Shown: in pieces, positions 7,336-15,903 of the stretch
Layout: each line of letters opens with the position of its first letter
Position numbering within the stretch: the first letter of the stretch is position 1
Assembly (NCBI GenBank): GCA_016190895.1
Contig: JACPPR010000002.1
Span: forward strand, 1-35,705
Direction of reading: 5' to 3'
Length of the DNA stretch: 35,705 nt
Source of the DNA: Chloroflexota bacterium
GTDB lineage: Bacteria; Chloroflexota; Dehalococcoidia; Dehalococcoidales; UBA2162
Notes under the pieces: model-generated
Seen by the model: the letters and a program-made list of their open reading frames with translations, nothing else
Databases searched by the model: none
What the model was told of the DNA's origin: nothing
Program-made: the position numbers and the translations under genes

Positions 7336-9558
7336 TTAGCGGGACACAACTCTCGGTGTGCTATGGGTTGCCTCGGCAGTAGGGCCTGTCGCCGGCTGGG
7401 GCCTCTCCCCCGTCCTCGTGGCGCTGATGACTCCCCGTATACCCTCGATTTTGACCAGCAGTCGGCTCAGCTGGGCGAGCGTCGATGTCTCGAGCGAAAT
7501 GGATACCGACACGCTGCCGCCGTTATTATTGGTCAGGTTCACTGCGACGATATTAATTTTTTCTTCGGCAATCAAAGTGGTGATATCACGCATCAGTCCG
7601 ACCCTGTCATGAGCCTGGACTAGAATCAGAACCGGGTATAGAGCGTTGCTCTCTCCCCACTCCACAGGTATCAGTCTGTCTTTTTCGTCTTCGTTCACTA
7701 CATTGTGGCAATCCTGACGGTGGACGGTCACCCCACGGTTACGGGTGATGTAACCGATAATCTTGTCTCCTGGTACCGGGTTGCAGCAGCGGGCCAACTG
7801 GGTAAGCATGTTGCTCACCCCCCGGACCGTAACCGGGGAGATTGGTTGTTTCGGATGGGCGGTTTCGCTTATCTTGGGTTGTTGCTGCTGGCTGGCCAGT
7901 TTCAAGGCAATTTGATGGGTGCTGATGTCCCCGTCACCGATGGCGGCGTAGAAATCATCGAGGTCGTCATATTTGAAGAGGCGTGCCAGACTGTCCCGCT
8001 CCAGGAAAGAAATACCAAGTTGTCTCATCGATTTTTCCAGAAGCTCGCGGCCCCGCTCGATATTTTCGGTCCGGTGCTGTTTCTTAAACCATTGCCGTAT
8101 CCTCGTTCTGGCCTGGGAAGTCTTGACATAGCCGAGGACCGGATTCAGCCAGTCCCGGCTCGGCGCCCGCTCGCCCTTGGCGGCCATAATCTCGACGACA
8201 TCGCCATTCTTAAGCTGGTAGTTGAGCGGCACCAACCGTCCGTTAACCTTGGACCCGGCGCAACGGTGCCCGAGGTCGGTGTGCACCCGATAGGCAAAAT
8301 CGAGCGGGGTAGCGCCTTTGGGCAGGTCTTTTATCTCTCCCTTGGGGGTATAGACGAATACCTGGTCATTGAAAATATCGGTTTTGACAGATTCGAGGAA
8401 CTCCTCGGCTCCGCTCAACTCCCGGTGCCACTCGACCAGTTGACGCAACCAGCTTACCCTTTCCTCGAAGCGCATATCCTTCTTGTCACCCTCTTTATAG
8501 CGCCAGTGGGAAGCGACACCGAATTCGGCGATGCGGTGCATTTCATGGGTGCGGATTTGCACCTCCAGGGGAGTGACGCCCTGGCAGAGTACGGTGGTGT
8601 GAAGTGATTGGTAGCCATTGGGCTTGGGGTTGGCGATGTAGTCATCGAACTGGTCGGGCAAGGGGTGCCAAAGGTTATGGACGATGCCGAGTGCGGTGTA
8701 ACAATCGGATATGCTATTCACCAGCACCCGGATAGCCAGCAGGTCGTGGATATCATCGAAGTCCTTGCCCAGGGCTGCGTATTTTTCAATCTTCTGGTTG
8801 ATGCTGTAGATGTGTTTCGGCCTGCCCGAAATCTCGGCCTTCAGCCCGGCCTTCTCGAACTCCCCGCGCAAAATCTGAATGACTTCAGCAATAAACTTCT
8901 CCCGCTCGGTACGTCGGCTATCGAGCAACCTGGCAATCTGCTGATATTTGCGCGATTCGAGGTAGCGGAAGGAAAGGTCTTCCAGCTGCCATTTCAACTC
9001 CCATATTCCCAGACGGTGGGCCAGGGGAGCGTAAACTTCTATTGTCTCCTGGGCGATGCTGCGCCTTTTCTCAGGGGACAGGGCGTCCAGGGTTTGCATA
9101 TTATGCAGCCTATCGGCCAGCTTGATAAAGACGACGCGGAGGTCTTCAGCCATAGCAACCAGCATCTTCCTCAGGTTCTCCGCCTGCCTTTCCCGGGCCG
9201 TTTTACCGCCCCGCTGCGTTGTTTCTTCGGGCGTCTGCCAGGCGAGCTTGCCCAGCTTGGTGACGCCATCAACCAGCCTGGCGACCTCCGGGCCGAACCG
9301 GGCGCTGATTTCTTCAAGGGGTACCCCGCAGTCTTCGGGGACATCGTGAAGCAAAGCGGCCGCCAGCGAGCTGGTATCCATTTGAAGTCCGGCCAACGTC
9401 AGGGCAACGTTCAGAGGATGCTCCAGGTAAGGCTCGCCCGATTTGCGCAGCTGGCCCTCATGCGCCTTCATGGCATAGTTATAGGCATCCTTCACTACGG
9501 CTATCTTCTCGGGAGGAAGGTACTTCTGAGCGGTCTCAATCAGTTGCTTATAACTCAT
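7336..9558 (-). CDS. rel: Bifunctional (p)ppGpp synthetase/hydrolase RelA/SpoT
   Basis: A 740-aa stringent-response enzyme. The HD hydrolase domain has H47, H71-D72, E75-D76 and D149 (KLADRLHN), all intact, so hydrolysis is expected. The synthetase domain has DLLAIRVLV, PNGYQSLHTT (about 314-322) and the catalytic Glu of LEVQIRT (E332). A TGS domain follows (VFVYTPKGEIKDLPKGATPLDFAY from about 400), then a zinc-finger-like segment with ARCCNPVPGD and HRQDCHN, then a C-terminal ACT domain. ATG 9558 is chosen because the predicted promoter -10 lies over the in-frame TTG at 9600, so an upstream start would not be transcribed. Single-copy Rel enzymes outside Proteobacteria usually do both reactions. 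Confidence 0.95.
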   Translation of the reverse strand: MSYKQLIETAQKYLPPEKIAVVKDAYNYAMKAHEGQLRKSGEPYLEHPLNVALTLAGLQMDTSSLAAALLHDVPEDCGVPLEEISARFGPEVARLVDGVTKLGKLAWQTPEETTQRGGKTARERQAENLRKMLVAMAEDLRVVFIKLADRLHNMQTLDALSPEKRRSIAQETIEVYAPLAHRLGIWELKWQLEDLSFRYLESRKYQQIARLLDSRRTEREKFIAEVIQILRGEFEKAGLKAEISGRPKHIYSINQKIEKYAALGKDFDDIHDLLAIRVLVNSISDCYTALGIVHNLWHPLPDQFDDYIANPKPNGYQSLHTTVLCQGVTPLEVQIRTHEMHRIAEFGVASHWRYKEGDKKDMRFEERVSWLRQLVEWHRELSGAEEFLESVKTDIFNDQVFVYTPKGEIKDLPKGATPLDFAYRVHTDLGHRCAGSKVNGRLVPLNYQLKNGDVVEIMAAKGERAPSRDWLNPVLGYVKTSQARTRIRQWFKKQHRTENIERGRELLEKSMRQLGISFLERDSLARLFKYDDLDDFYAAIGDGDISTHQIALKLASQQQQPKISETAHPKQPISPVTVRGVSNMLTQLARCCNPVPGDKIIGYITRNRGVTVHRQDCHNVVNEDEKDRLIPVEWGESNALYPVLILVQAHDRVGLMRDITTLIAEEKINIVAVNLTNNNGGSVSVSISLETSTLAQLSRLLVKIEGIRGVISATRTGERPQPATGPTAEATHSTPRVVSR

Positions 9559-9588
9559 CGCCGGGCCATTTACGGAGGTATTAGTTCC

Positions 9589-9617
9589 AGTATAACGCAA
9601 GGGATTAGTCCTGTAAA
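9589..9617 (-). promoter_or_regulatory. Promoter of rel
   Basis: On the minus strand TTTACA (9612-9617), a 17-nt spacer and TATACT (9589-9594) form a near-consensus sigma-70 promoter. Transcription should begin near 9581, about 25 nt upstream of the ATG. Confidence 0.65.
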
Positions 9618-9626
9618 ACTATTTGG

Positions 9627-9854
9627 TGAAATCCCTCTCTTTCTCCCCCGTATCAAGTACGGGGCAGGCTCTTTACAAAGGGAGATGCTGCTTATTTAAC
9701 CACCCCTGCTCTAGCAGGGTGCTGAAAAACCCCGTTTTCGCCTAAAAAGGGCTGTTAGCTAGGCACGAAATCGAGGCCATTTTTACCCATTTTGCCCTTT
9801 TTCAGCACCCTGCTAGGTATCCCTTTTGGTAAAGGGGGAGTAAGGGGGATTTTG
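9627..9854. repeat. Family C repeat interrupted by a MITE-like element
   Basis: Left part 9627-9686 (AAATCCCTCT, then CCCCCGTATCAAGTACGGGG and GGCAGGCTCTTTACAAA) is nearly identical to 14131-14190. Right part 9817-9854 (TATCCCTTTTGGTAAAGGGGGA, AAGGGGGATTTT) completes the element. The middle is occupied by the 106-bp TIR element described separately. Apart from the rel promoter, the remaining bases of 9559-9964 show no gene. Confidence 0.7.
9711..9816. mobile_element. 106-bp MITE-like element with 19-bp perfect terminal inverted repeats
   Basis: The ends are CTAGCAGGGTGCTGAAAAA (9711-9729) and its exact reverse complement (9798-9816). The interior of about 68 bp has no coding capacity. CTAG at the borders could be part of the TIR or a short target duplication. 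It has the form of a non-autonomous element moved in trans by a transposase encoded elsewhere; the parent IS is not in this window. It interrupts a family C repeat, so it is younger than that copy. Confidence 0.75.
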
Positions 9855-9964
9855 ATAATACTTTAGCCTAAACATTGCCCTTTGCCCGCCAGCGAATATG
9901 GGTTATACTATAGCAGCGAAACGGCTGAGCAGGAACGATAGGCCGGAACTTGTGAGGTGATGAT

Positions 9965-10303
9965 ATAACGCAGCAAAAAGACGATAAGGAACTGATTGGC
10001 AAGGTTATCAACCCGATAGAGCTGGTAAATTACCAGGCCGGCACCGTGGTCAGCCGGACGATAATCGATAAGAAAGCGGGCACCTGTACCCTCTTCGCCT
10101 TCGATGCCGGGCAGGGTTTGAGTGAACATACTGCTCCGTTCGACGCCCTGGTCTATCTGCTCGATGGCGAAGCCGAGATTACTATCTCCGGCAAACCTTT
10201 TCAATTGAAAGCAGGCGATAGCATCATAATGCCCGCCGACAAACCTCACGCCTTAAGGGCTATCAAGCCATTCAAAATGATGCTGGTCATGATAAAGTCT
10301 TGA
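9965..10303 (+). CDS. Small cupin-domain protein (non-canonical start)
   Basis: A single-domain cupin with [20 protein letters not shown] (motif 1, with metal-ligand-type His and Glu), [15 protein letters not shown] (motif 2) and a short beta strand. The first conventional start in frame is GTG 10046 (85 aa). Coding-like sequence ([18 protein letters not shown]) continues upstream to an in-frame TGA at 9953-9955, and this is the usual family N-terminus. The only codon near the GAGGTG Shine-Dalgarno is ATA 9965, giving 112 aa; ATG 9960 runs into TAA after two codons. Either AUA is the start or a 2-bp (TA) insertion broke ATG-ATA-ACG. Transketolase follows 16 bp downstream, so the pair is probably co-transcribed. 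Substrate unknown. Confidence 0.75.
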   Translation: MTQQKDDKELIGKVINPIELVNYQAGTVVSRTIIDKKAGTCTLFAFDAGQGLSEHTAPFDALVYLLDGEAEITISGKPFQLKAGDSIIMPADKPHALRAIKPFKMMLVMIKS

Positions 10304-10319
10304 AGGAGAACCAAACACG

Positions 10320-12329
10320 ATGAGCAGTGCGAAAATAGAGGAACTCTGTATCAACACCATCCGCTTCCTGGCCGTTGATATGGTGCAGCAGGCCAACTCG
10401 GGACACCCCGGCGCGCCGATGGGTATGGCGCCGATGGCTTACACACTATGGACCCGCTTTCTCAAGTGTAACCCCGCCGACCCCAAATGGCCCGACCGGG
10501 ACCGCTTCGTTCTCTCGGCAGGCCACGCCTCAGCCCTGCTCTACTCAATGCTTCATCTGACCGGCTACGACCTGCCCCTCGATGAGCTTAAGAGATTCCG
10601 CCAGTGGGGCAGCAAGACGCCGGGACACCCCGAATACGGCCTCACGCCCGGCGTCGAGGCAACGACCGGCCCGCTGGGGCAGGGATTTGCCAACGGAGTG
10701 GGCATGGCAATCACCGAGCGGTGGATGGCGGAGCATTACAACCGCCCGGGACACAAGATTATCGACCATTACACCTATGCCTTCCTTTCCGATGGAGACC
10801 TCCAGGAAGGCGTCAGCGCCGAAGCCGCTTCCTTGGCCGGTACGCTCGGCTTGGGCAAGCTGATTTACCTTTATGATGACAACAGCATTTCCATAGAAGG
10901 CAGCACCGACCTGGCTTTCACCGAAAACGTCGGCCGGAGATTCCAGTCGTACGGCTGGCATGTAGTCGGGCCTATCGACGGGATGAATACCGGCGAGGTA
11001 GAAACGGCTATCAAGAAGGCTCAGGCGGAGAAAAAGCGTCCCAGCCTGATTGTTTGCCGCACCACCATCGGCTACGGCTCACCGCACAAGGCAGGCACAG
11101 CTTCCGCCCACGGCGAACCCCTTGGGCAGGAAGAAGTGCGCCTGACCAAAGATAACCTAGGTTGGCCCTACCAGCAGCCTTTCACAGTACCTGACGAGGC
11201 ACGCGCTCACTTCAGCCGTGTTAAAGAGCGAGGCTTCAGCCAGCAAAAGGAGTGGTCGGTCAAGCTGGAGGAGTACCGCCGGGACTATCCTGATGAAGCA
11301 AACCAGTTGGAACGGGAACTGGCCGGGGAGCTTCCCGAAGGGTGGGATGACGCACTGGCCGACCTGTTTAAGACGGTCGATAAACCCATAGCAACCCGAG
11401 ATGCTTCCGGGAGAGTGATGAACGCCACCGCCCGGAAAATGCACAATCTTATCGGAGGCTCGGCAGACCTGGCGCCTTCGACTAAGACTACTCTGACCGA
11501 TTGTGGTGATTTCGGTGCCGAGAACTGCTCGGGACGCAATTTCCACTTCGGCGTCCGCGAGCATGCTATGGGCGCCATCGCCAACGGCATGGCTCTGCAC
11601 GGCGGCATTATCCCCTATACCGGGACCTTCCTTGCCTTTTATGATTACATGCGCCCCCCGCTGCGGCTGGCGGCGCTATCCGGCATCAGGGTAGTCTTTA
11701 TCTTCAGTCATGATTCTATCGGGTTGGGCGAAGATGGGCCGACCCATCAGCCCATCGAGCAGGTGATGGGACTGCGCGCCGTGCCCAATATGGTCACCCT
11801 CCGCCCCGCCGACGCCACCGAGACTGCCGAAGCCTGGCGGGTCGCTTTGAACCGCCGTCGCGGGCCGACCGCCCTGATAACAACGCGCCAGAACCTGCCC
11901 GTGCTCGACCGGACCGCATTAGCTCCGGCTGATGGGGTGCGCCACGGCGCTTATATCCTGTGGGAGGCTGCCACATTACCGGAAGTTATCCTTATCGGCA
12001 CCGGCTCTGAAGTCCACCTCGCCCTGCAGGCGGGCAAGCTCCTGCAGGAAAAGGGCGTTAAAGCCAGGGTCGTCTCGATGCCATCCTGGGAGCTTTTCGA
12101 TGCCCAGCCCCCCGATTACAGGGAAAAAGTGCTGCCGCGAGGAATCCGGGCGCGCGTCTCCATCGAGGCGGGGACGCCGCTCGGCTGGGAGAGGTATATC
12201 GGACTGGACGGGACCGCCATCGGCATCGCGCGCTTCGGCGCCTCGGCTCCGGGCAACGTCATCTACGAAAGACTGGGGATAACCACTCAGAGAGTTGTGG
12301 ATGAAGCTTTGAGATTGCTGGGCAGGTAA
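10320..12329 (+). CDS. tkt: Transketolase
   Basis: A 669-aa TPP enzyme of the non-oxidative pentose phosphate pathway that transfers two-carbon ketol units between sugar phosphates. Visible parts are [19 protein letters not shown] near residue 27, the TPP-Mg motif [15 protein letters not shown] with the closing DDNSIS (about 155-185), and [18 protein letters not shown] holding the catalytic Glu. [19 protein letters not shown] and a C-terminal transketolase domain follow. The length is standard (660-670 aa). AAGGAG lies 11-12 nt before the ATG and overlaps the end of the upstream cupin gene. Confidence 0.96.
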   Translation: MSSAKIEELCINTIRFLAVDMVQQANSGHPGAPMGMAPMAYTLWTRFLKCNPADPKWPDRDRFVLSAGHASALLYSMLHLTGYDLPLDELKRFRQWGSKTPGHPEYGLTPGVEATTGPLGQGFANGVGMAITERWMAEHYNRPGHKIIDHYTYAFLSDGDLQEGVSAEAASLAGTLGLGKLIYLYDDNSISIEGSTDLAFTENVGRRFQSYGWHVVGPIDGMNTGEVETAIKKAQAEKKRPSLIVCRTTIGYGSPHKAGTASAHGEPLGQEEVRLTKDNLGWPYQQPFTVPDEARAHFSRVKERGFSQQKEWSVKLEEYRRDYPDEANQLERELAGELPEGWDDALADLFKTVDKPIATRDASGRVMNATARKMHNLIGGSADLAPSTKTTLTDCGDFGAENCSGRNFHFGVREHAMGAIANGMALHGGIIPYTGTFLAFYDYMRPPLRLAALSGIRVVFIFSHDSIGLGEDGPTHQPIEQVMGLRAVPNMVTLRPADATETAEAWRVALNRRRGPTALITTRQNLPVLDRTALAPADGVRHGAYILWEAATLPEVILIGTGSEVHLALQAGKLLQEKGVKARVVSMPSWELFDAQPPDYREKVLPRGIRARVSIEAGTPLGWERYIGLDGTAIGIARFGASAPGNVIYERLGITTQRVVDEALRLLGR

Positions 12330-12352
12330 AATGCTAATATGAGTTACGTCTC

Positions 12353-12396
12353 CATCTCCTCTCCCCTTGCGGGAGAGGATTAAGGTGAGGGGTAAT
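12353..12396. repeat. Family A repeat, left half, abutting a start codon
   Basis: CATCTCCTCTCCCCTTGCGGGAGAGG, then ATTAAGGTGAGGGGTAAT, is the left half of the family A element. It ends directly at the ATG of the next ORF, and its GTGAGGGG provides the only ribosome-binding sequence for that gene. Confidence 0.65.
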
Positions 12397-12576
12397 ATGA
12401 AGAAAAAACAGATGGGTAGGAAAGCCAAAGCAGAAAGGAAGTCAGCCCTCCAGAAGCAAAAAATAGCCATGGAGAAGGGGTTTGGCGCGTGGAAAGACGA
12501 AGACCCCCCTGAATTGGCAACTCCGGAAGACTCTTCGGCTTTTGTCCGGGCTATCAGGGATGCAGGGGAAAGATAA
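12397..12576 (+). CDS. Small basic protein of unknown function (59 aa)
   Basis: The N-terminal half is rich in Lys/Arg (MKKKQMGRKAKAERK), and the C-terminal half is acidic with PPELATPEDSSAFVRAIRD. Not recognised. The ATG at 12397 lies 5 nt after GAGGGG, which belongs to a family A repeat. The TAA overlaps the ATG of the MgtC-like gene by one base (TAATG), so translational coupling is likely. It could be a small regulator or antitoxin-like protein, but no family can be named. Confidence 0.55.
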   Translation: MKKKQMGRKAKAERKSALQKQKIAMEKGFGAWKDEDPPELATPEDSSAFVRAIRDAGER

Positions 12577-12992
12577 TGCCGCAATTCACTTTAATGGCTC
12601 AGTTTGAGATGGCGCTGCGGATTCTACTGGCGGCAGCGCTCGGAGCAATCATCGGCTGGCAGAGGGAGAAAGCCCACAAGCCGGCCGGCTTACGCACCCA
12701 CATGCTGATTGCCATCGGCGCCGCTTTATTCACCGTAGTCTCGACAAACGGATTCCCGGGGGGCGTTCCGTCTCAGGTAGCTGCCGGGGTTGTTACCGGC
12801 ATCGGTTTCCTGGGGGCCGGCGCAATTATGCACCGCGGCCGTTCTGTGGAAGGGCTGACCACGGCGGCCAGCATCTGGTCGGTGGCAGCCATCGGCCTGG
12901 CCGCCGGAGCCGGAATGTACATTCTCGCTGTCCTGACTGCCTTTATTGTTTTTCTGGTCCTGTTTTTCCGCCATCCGGAGACTAAAGCCTGA
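12576..12992 (+). CDS. MgtC/SapB family membrane protein
   Basis: A 138-aa protein with four to five hydrophobic segments. The family core is clear: LLAAALGAIIGWQREKAHKPAGLRTHML, then VAAGVVTGIGFLGAGAIMHRG and VEGLTTAASIWSVAAIGLAAG. MgtC proteins modulate membrane ATP synthase activity and virulence in some bacteria; many short homologues outside pathogens have no known role. This one lacks the soluble C-terminal domain of Salmonella MgtC. It overlaps the preceding 59-aa ORF by one base and is followed 9 bp later by a radical SAM gene. Confidence 0.88.
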   Translation: MPQFTLMAQFEMALRILLAAALGAIIGWQREKAHKPAGLRTHMLIAIGAALFTVVSTNGFPGGVPSQVAAGVVTGIGFLGAGAIMHRGRSVEGLTTAASIWSVAAIGLAAGAGMYILAVLTAFIVFLVLFFRHPETKA

Positions 12993-13001
12993 GACCGACA
13001 A

Positions 13002-14093
13002 ATGCCAACTATCAAGACAAAGAAAATAGGTGTTTCGCTGGATATGTTCGGCTGCCCGAACCGGTGCCGGCACTGCTATCTAGGCTCTGGCTCCAACGGC
13101 AGAATGTCCGATGACGACTTGCGCTGGATGGCGGCTCAATTCCGCAATTATTTGAAAACTGCCGACACGGCAATCGAATCCCTCAACGTGTCCTCATTTT
13201 TCCGTGAGCCCGATTACTCCGATGAATACCGCCACCTATACGAGTTAGACCAAGAACTGAGCGATGAGCCTGTCGAACGTCACGAACTCCTGAGCATCCG
13301 GCGATTGGCCCACGACAAAGAATACGCTGCCTGGGCGAAATCGGTCGGGCCGCAGACCTGCCAGATAACTTTCTTCGGAATGGAGGAAACGACCGACTGG
13401 TTCTACCGGCGGAAAGGCGCTTTTAAGGACGCTCTTACCGCTACGGAACGGCTCCTCGATGTCGGTATGAAACCCCGCTGGCAAATATTTCTGACGAAGA
13501 AACTGATTCCTGAAATAGATGAACTGTTAAGCCTGATTAAGAGCCTCAGGCTACATGAAAGGGTGCAGGAGCTTGGCGGAGAGTTCCAACTGTTTATGGG
13601 GGCGCCGGACCCTATTGGCGAGGCAGGAAAGATTGAGTACCTGCGCCCAACGGCGGAGGAAGTGGCCAACTTTCCCGAAGAGATTCTGGACGCGTCGAGA
13701 AAGCACCTCAAGACCGATGTGCTGTGGCAAACGGAAAGCGAACTTTATAAGTCGATAATGGAAAGCGAGAAGCCTCGTCCGGCAGATGAAAGTGTGCTTG
13801 CTGAACCATCTCAATTCTGGTTCTTCGTCACCAACAACTGGGACGTCTTTTCTAACGTGGGCACGCTGGAGCCGTGGTGGAAGCTCGGCAATCTCAAGGT
13901 AGATTCCGTGGAAACGATTATGCGCCGATTTGAGCGTGATGAGATTCTTGGCCTTCAGATTCTCCTGCACTATCCTCAGAGTAAATTAGCCGAAGAATAC
14001 GGCGACCCGCAGGGCAGCAAAATCTACTCCGGCAGAGTCGACCTCATCGACTTATACCACGCCCGCCACTGTGAACGAATCTGGCGAATCTAA
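13002..14093 (+). CDS. Radical SAM protein of unknown function
   Basis: A 363-aa protein. The radical SAM cluster motif CxxxCxxC is C18, C22 and C25 in FGCPNRCRHCYLGSG. The middle part (QITFFGMEETTDWFYRRKGAF, then MKPRWQIFLTKKLIPEIDEL) fits the TIM-barrel core. The C-terminus contains WFFVTNNWDVFSNVGTLEPWW and ends in YHARHCERIWRI, without the multi-Cys SPASM pattern. It should bind a [4Fe-4S] cluster and cleave SAM; the substrate is unknown. The short gap suggests an operon with the MgtC-like gene. The start codon has only a weak Shine-Dalgarno. Confidence 0.85.
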   Translation: MPTIKTKKIGVSLDMFGCPNRCRHCYLGSGSNGRMSDDDLRWMAAQFRNYLKTADTAIESLNVSSFFREPDYSDEYRHLYELDQELSDEPVERHELLSIRRLAHDKEYAAWAKSVGPQTCQITFFGMEETTDWFYRRKGAFKDALTATERLLDVGMKPRWQIFLTKKLIPEIDELLSLIKSLRLHERVQELGGEFQLFMGAPDPIGEAGKIEYLRPTAEEVANFPEEILDASRKHLKTDVLWQTESELYKSIMESEKPRPADESVLAEPSQFWFFVTNNWDVFSNVGTLEPWWKLGNLKVDSVETIMRRFERDEILGLQILLHYPQSKLAEEYGDPQGSKIYSGRVDLIDLYHARHCERIWRI

Positions 14094-14130
14094 TACAAAC
14101 GACTCAAATAATGACGCATTCTGTTCGGGT

Positions 14131-14279
14131 TGAAATCCCTCTGTATCTCCCCCGTATCAAGTACGGGGCAGGCTCTTTACAAAAGGGAGAATCTCCCCCT
14201 TTGGCAAAGTCCCGATTCACTTCGTTCATACGGGATTCCGTATGAGTTTACGAATCGGAAGGGGATTAAGGGGGATTTT
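14131..14279. repeat. Dispersed palindromic repeat, family C (long copy)
   Basis: It starts with GAAATCCCTCTGTATCTCCC, then CCGTATCAAGTACGGGGCAG, and ends AAGGGGATTAAGGGGGATTT. Internally it holds a further inverted repeat, GATTCACTTCGTTCATACGG with TTCCGTATGAG...GAATC. It lies between the convergent radical SAM and subtilisin genes. No ORF is supported in 14094-14332. Confidence 0.65.
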
Positions 14280-14332
14280 CCAGTATGCGTGTATCATGAC
14301 TCGTGTGTTTGTATGAGTCAAGACTGGCTGAT

Positions 14333-15613
14333 TCAGAAAGGAAGAAGGTCTGTTGTAACCGGAGCTTCGTTGATAGTTCCCCCGCTATCGGGCGGAACCT
14401 CTGGAACGTCTCCGGGGGCTGAAGGGGTCGGCGCCACCAGAACCGGCGCCGCTTCTCCGGCACGTGCAATACCGTAACCATACAGCGCGTCTCGGCCAAC
14501 CGTTCCCACGTCTGCGGCAGTAGTGGTTAGCCTCTCGCGCACCTCATCGTTAATGTTGCCATTGCCGTTGCTATCAGCAATTCCGCCGGCGATTATCAGC
14601 GCGGCGAGGCCGGCGACATGCGGCGCCGCCATCGAAGTGCCGCTCTTCACACCGTAGCCACCACCAGGCAGTGTAGAGTTGATGCGCACGCCGGGGGCCG
14701 CCACCTCGATATCCGGACCGGCACCTGACCAGGATGGACGAATATCATTCGTATCGACGGCGGCTACGGCAACCACGGAATCCAGTGTGGCAGGGTAACT
14801 CACCGTATCGCCAAAGCCGAGCGCATTGCCCCGGTTCCCCGCCGAAGCTATGTTCAATATGCCGGCGGCGTACGCTTTATCGAAGGCGGCCTTATACACT
14901 GGACCGGGGTCGGTATACCGTCCGTAGCTGTTGTTCGTGATTTGAATGCCATTGGCAATGCACCACTCGACGGCAGCGATGACATCACTGGCGCGTCCGC
15001 GGCCCGTGGCGTTCAGCACCTTCAAGGCATATAATCTGACTTCGGGAGCGACGCCGACTACACCGACATCGTCGTCTATAGCGGCGATGACACCGGCCAC
15101 GTGCGTACCATGACCGTTGTCATCCATCGGGTCATCATCGTCATTGACGAAGTCATAGCCCCCGGCATAGTTAGCGGCGAGGTCAGGATGGTTATAATCG
15201 ATGCCGCTATCGATGACGGCTATTTTTACTCCGGTTCCCTTGTTGCCAGCGTCATGCATGACGCCCGCTGCGATGCGGTTCACTCCCCAGCTATTGTCCA
15301 GCTCGATGTCCGCAGAGAATACGTCGCTATCCTCCTCGATGCCGACAACGCCGGGATTTTGCCGGAGTCTCTGCAGGGCTGCCGCTGGGATACGGGCAGC
15401 GACTGTCCGTATCAGACGGAGGCTGTGCTTCACTTCGCCGCCAACTTCCGCAATAAGCGCCTCCTCGGCCGGGCCTGGCTCATGGTCGAAGGCTACTATG
15501 ACTTCGACCATCTCAGGACTCGAAGCCGAAACTCCGGCGCCGATGAGACCCATAAACAAAGCCGTAATCAGAACGGCTAGCAGTGCCTTTCGCGCCACTT
15601 TCCCCACCCCCAC
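14333..15613 (-). CDS. Secreted subtilisin-like serine protease (peptidase S8)
   Basis: 426 aa from GTG 15613. A signal peptide (positively charged GKVARK, then the hydrophobic LLAVLITALFMGLIGAGVSA) is followed by an inhibitor-like propeptide (VEVIVAFDHEPG to GVVGIEED). The catalytic domain has D135 (IAVIDSGIDYNHPD), H168 (DNGHGTHVAG), the oxyanion Asn in ASAGNRGN and S327 (SGTSMAAPHVAG). A calcium-binding-like acidic stretch NDDDDPMDDNG precedes His. The C-terminus is a short Pro-rich tail. GTG 15613 has TGAGGA 6 nt upstream; TTG 15619 is an alternative. The protein is expected to be exported and self-processed. Confidence 0.93.
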   Translation of the reverse strand: MGVGKVARKALLAVLITALFMGLIGAGVSASSPEMVEVIVAFDHEPGPAEEALIAEVGGEVKHSLRLIRTVAARIPAAALQRLRQNPGVVGIEEDSDVFSADIELDNSWGVNRIAAGVMHDAGNKGTGVKIAVIDSGIDYNHPDLAANYAGGYDFVNDDDDPMDDNGHGTHVAGVIAAIDDDVGVVGVAPEVRLYALKVLNATGRGRASDVIAAVEWCIANGIQITNNSYGRYTDPGPVYKAAFDKAYAAGILNIASAGNRGNALGFGDTVSYPATLDSVVAVAAVDTNDIRPSWSGAGPDIEVAAPGVRINSTLPGGGYGVKSGTSMAAPHVAGLAALIIAGGIADSNGNGNINDEVRERLTTTAADVGTVGRDALYGYGIARAGEAAPVLVAPTPSAPGDVPEVPPDSGGTINEAPVTTDLLPF

Positions 15614-15784
15614 TTGCAATCCTCAGTCAGAGATTATGTGAGCACTCTGCCGCGTGGAAACGGCAATAAAACTAGACACACCGTGACCGATAGCGAAATT
15701 TAGTAGAAGAAGAGATGTAATACTACTACATAATAATTTTACCCTTACCGGTGATACGTGTCAAAAAAAGAGCGTACATCCCCA

Positions 15785-15813
15785 TTGACAACACTCACCA
15801 AAGGCACTATATT
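15785..15813 (+). promoter_or_regulatory. Promoter of the 236-aa unknown gene
   Basis: TTGACA (15785-15790), a 17-nt spacer and TATATT (15808-15813). Transcription from about 15820 would leave an 80-85-nt leader before ATG 15904, containing GGGGGGATTTGCCCTGGGG. No known riboswitch was recognised in the leader. The rest of 15614-15784 shows no gene. Confidence 0.55.
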
Positions 15814-15903
15814 CTGATTTAAACCCTGTTACTCGCCACAGCCGTAAGAGGGGGGATTTGCCCTGGGGTGCGGATTAGCTTGGATATACATACATAGGAC
15901 GAT

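Noticed and set aside
7705-9699. Long plus-strand open frames opposite rel (300 and 363 aa).
   Set aside because: They are antisense to a clearly conserved gene, show no family motifs and no ribosome-binding site, and reflect high-GC codon bias.
15814-15903. A riboswitch in the leader of the 236-aa gene.
   Set aside because: No conserved core of a known class was recognised; only a G-rich stretch and a possible short hairpin are seen.
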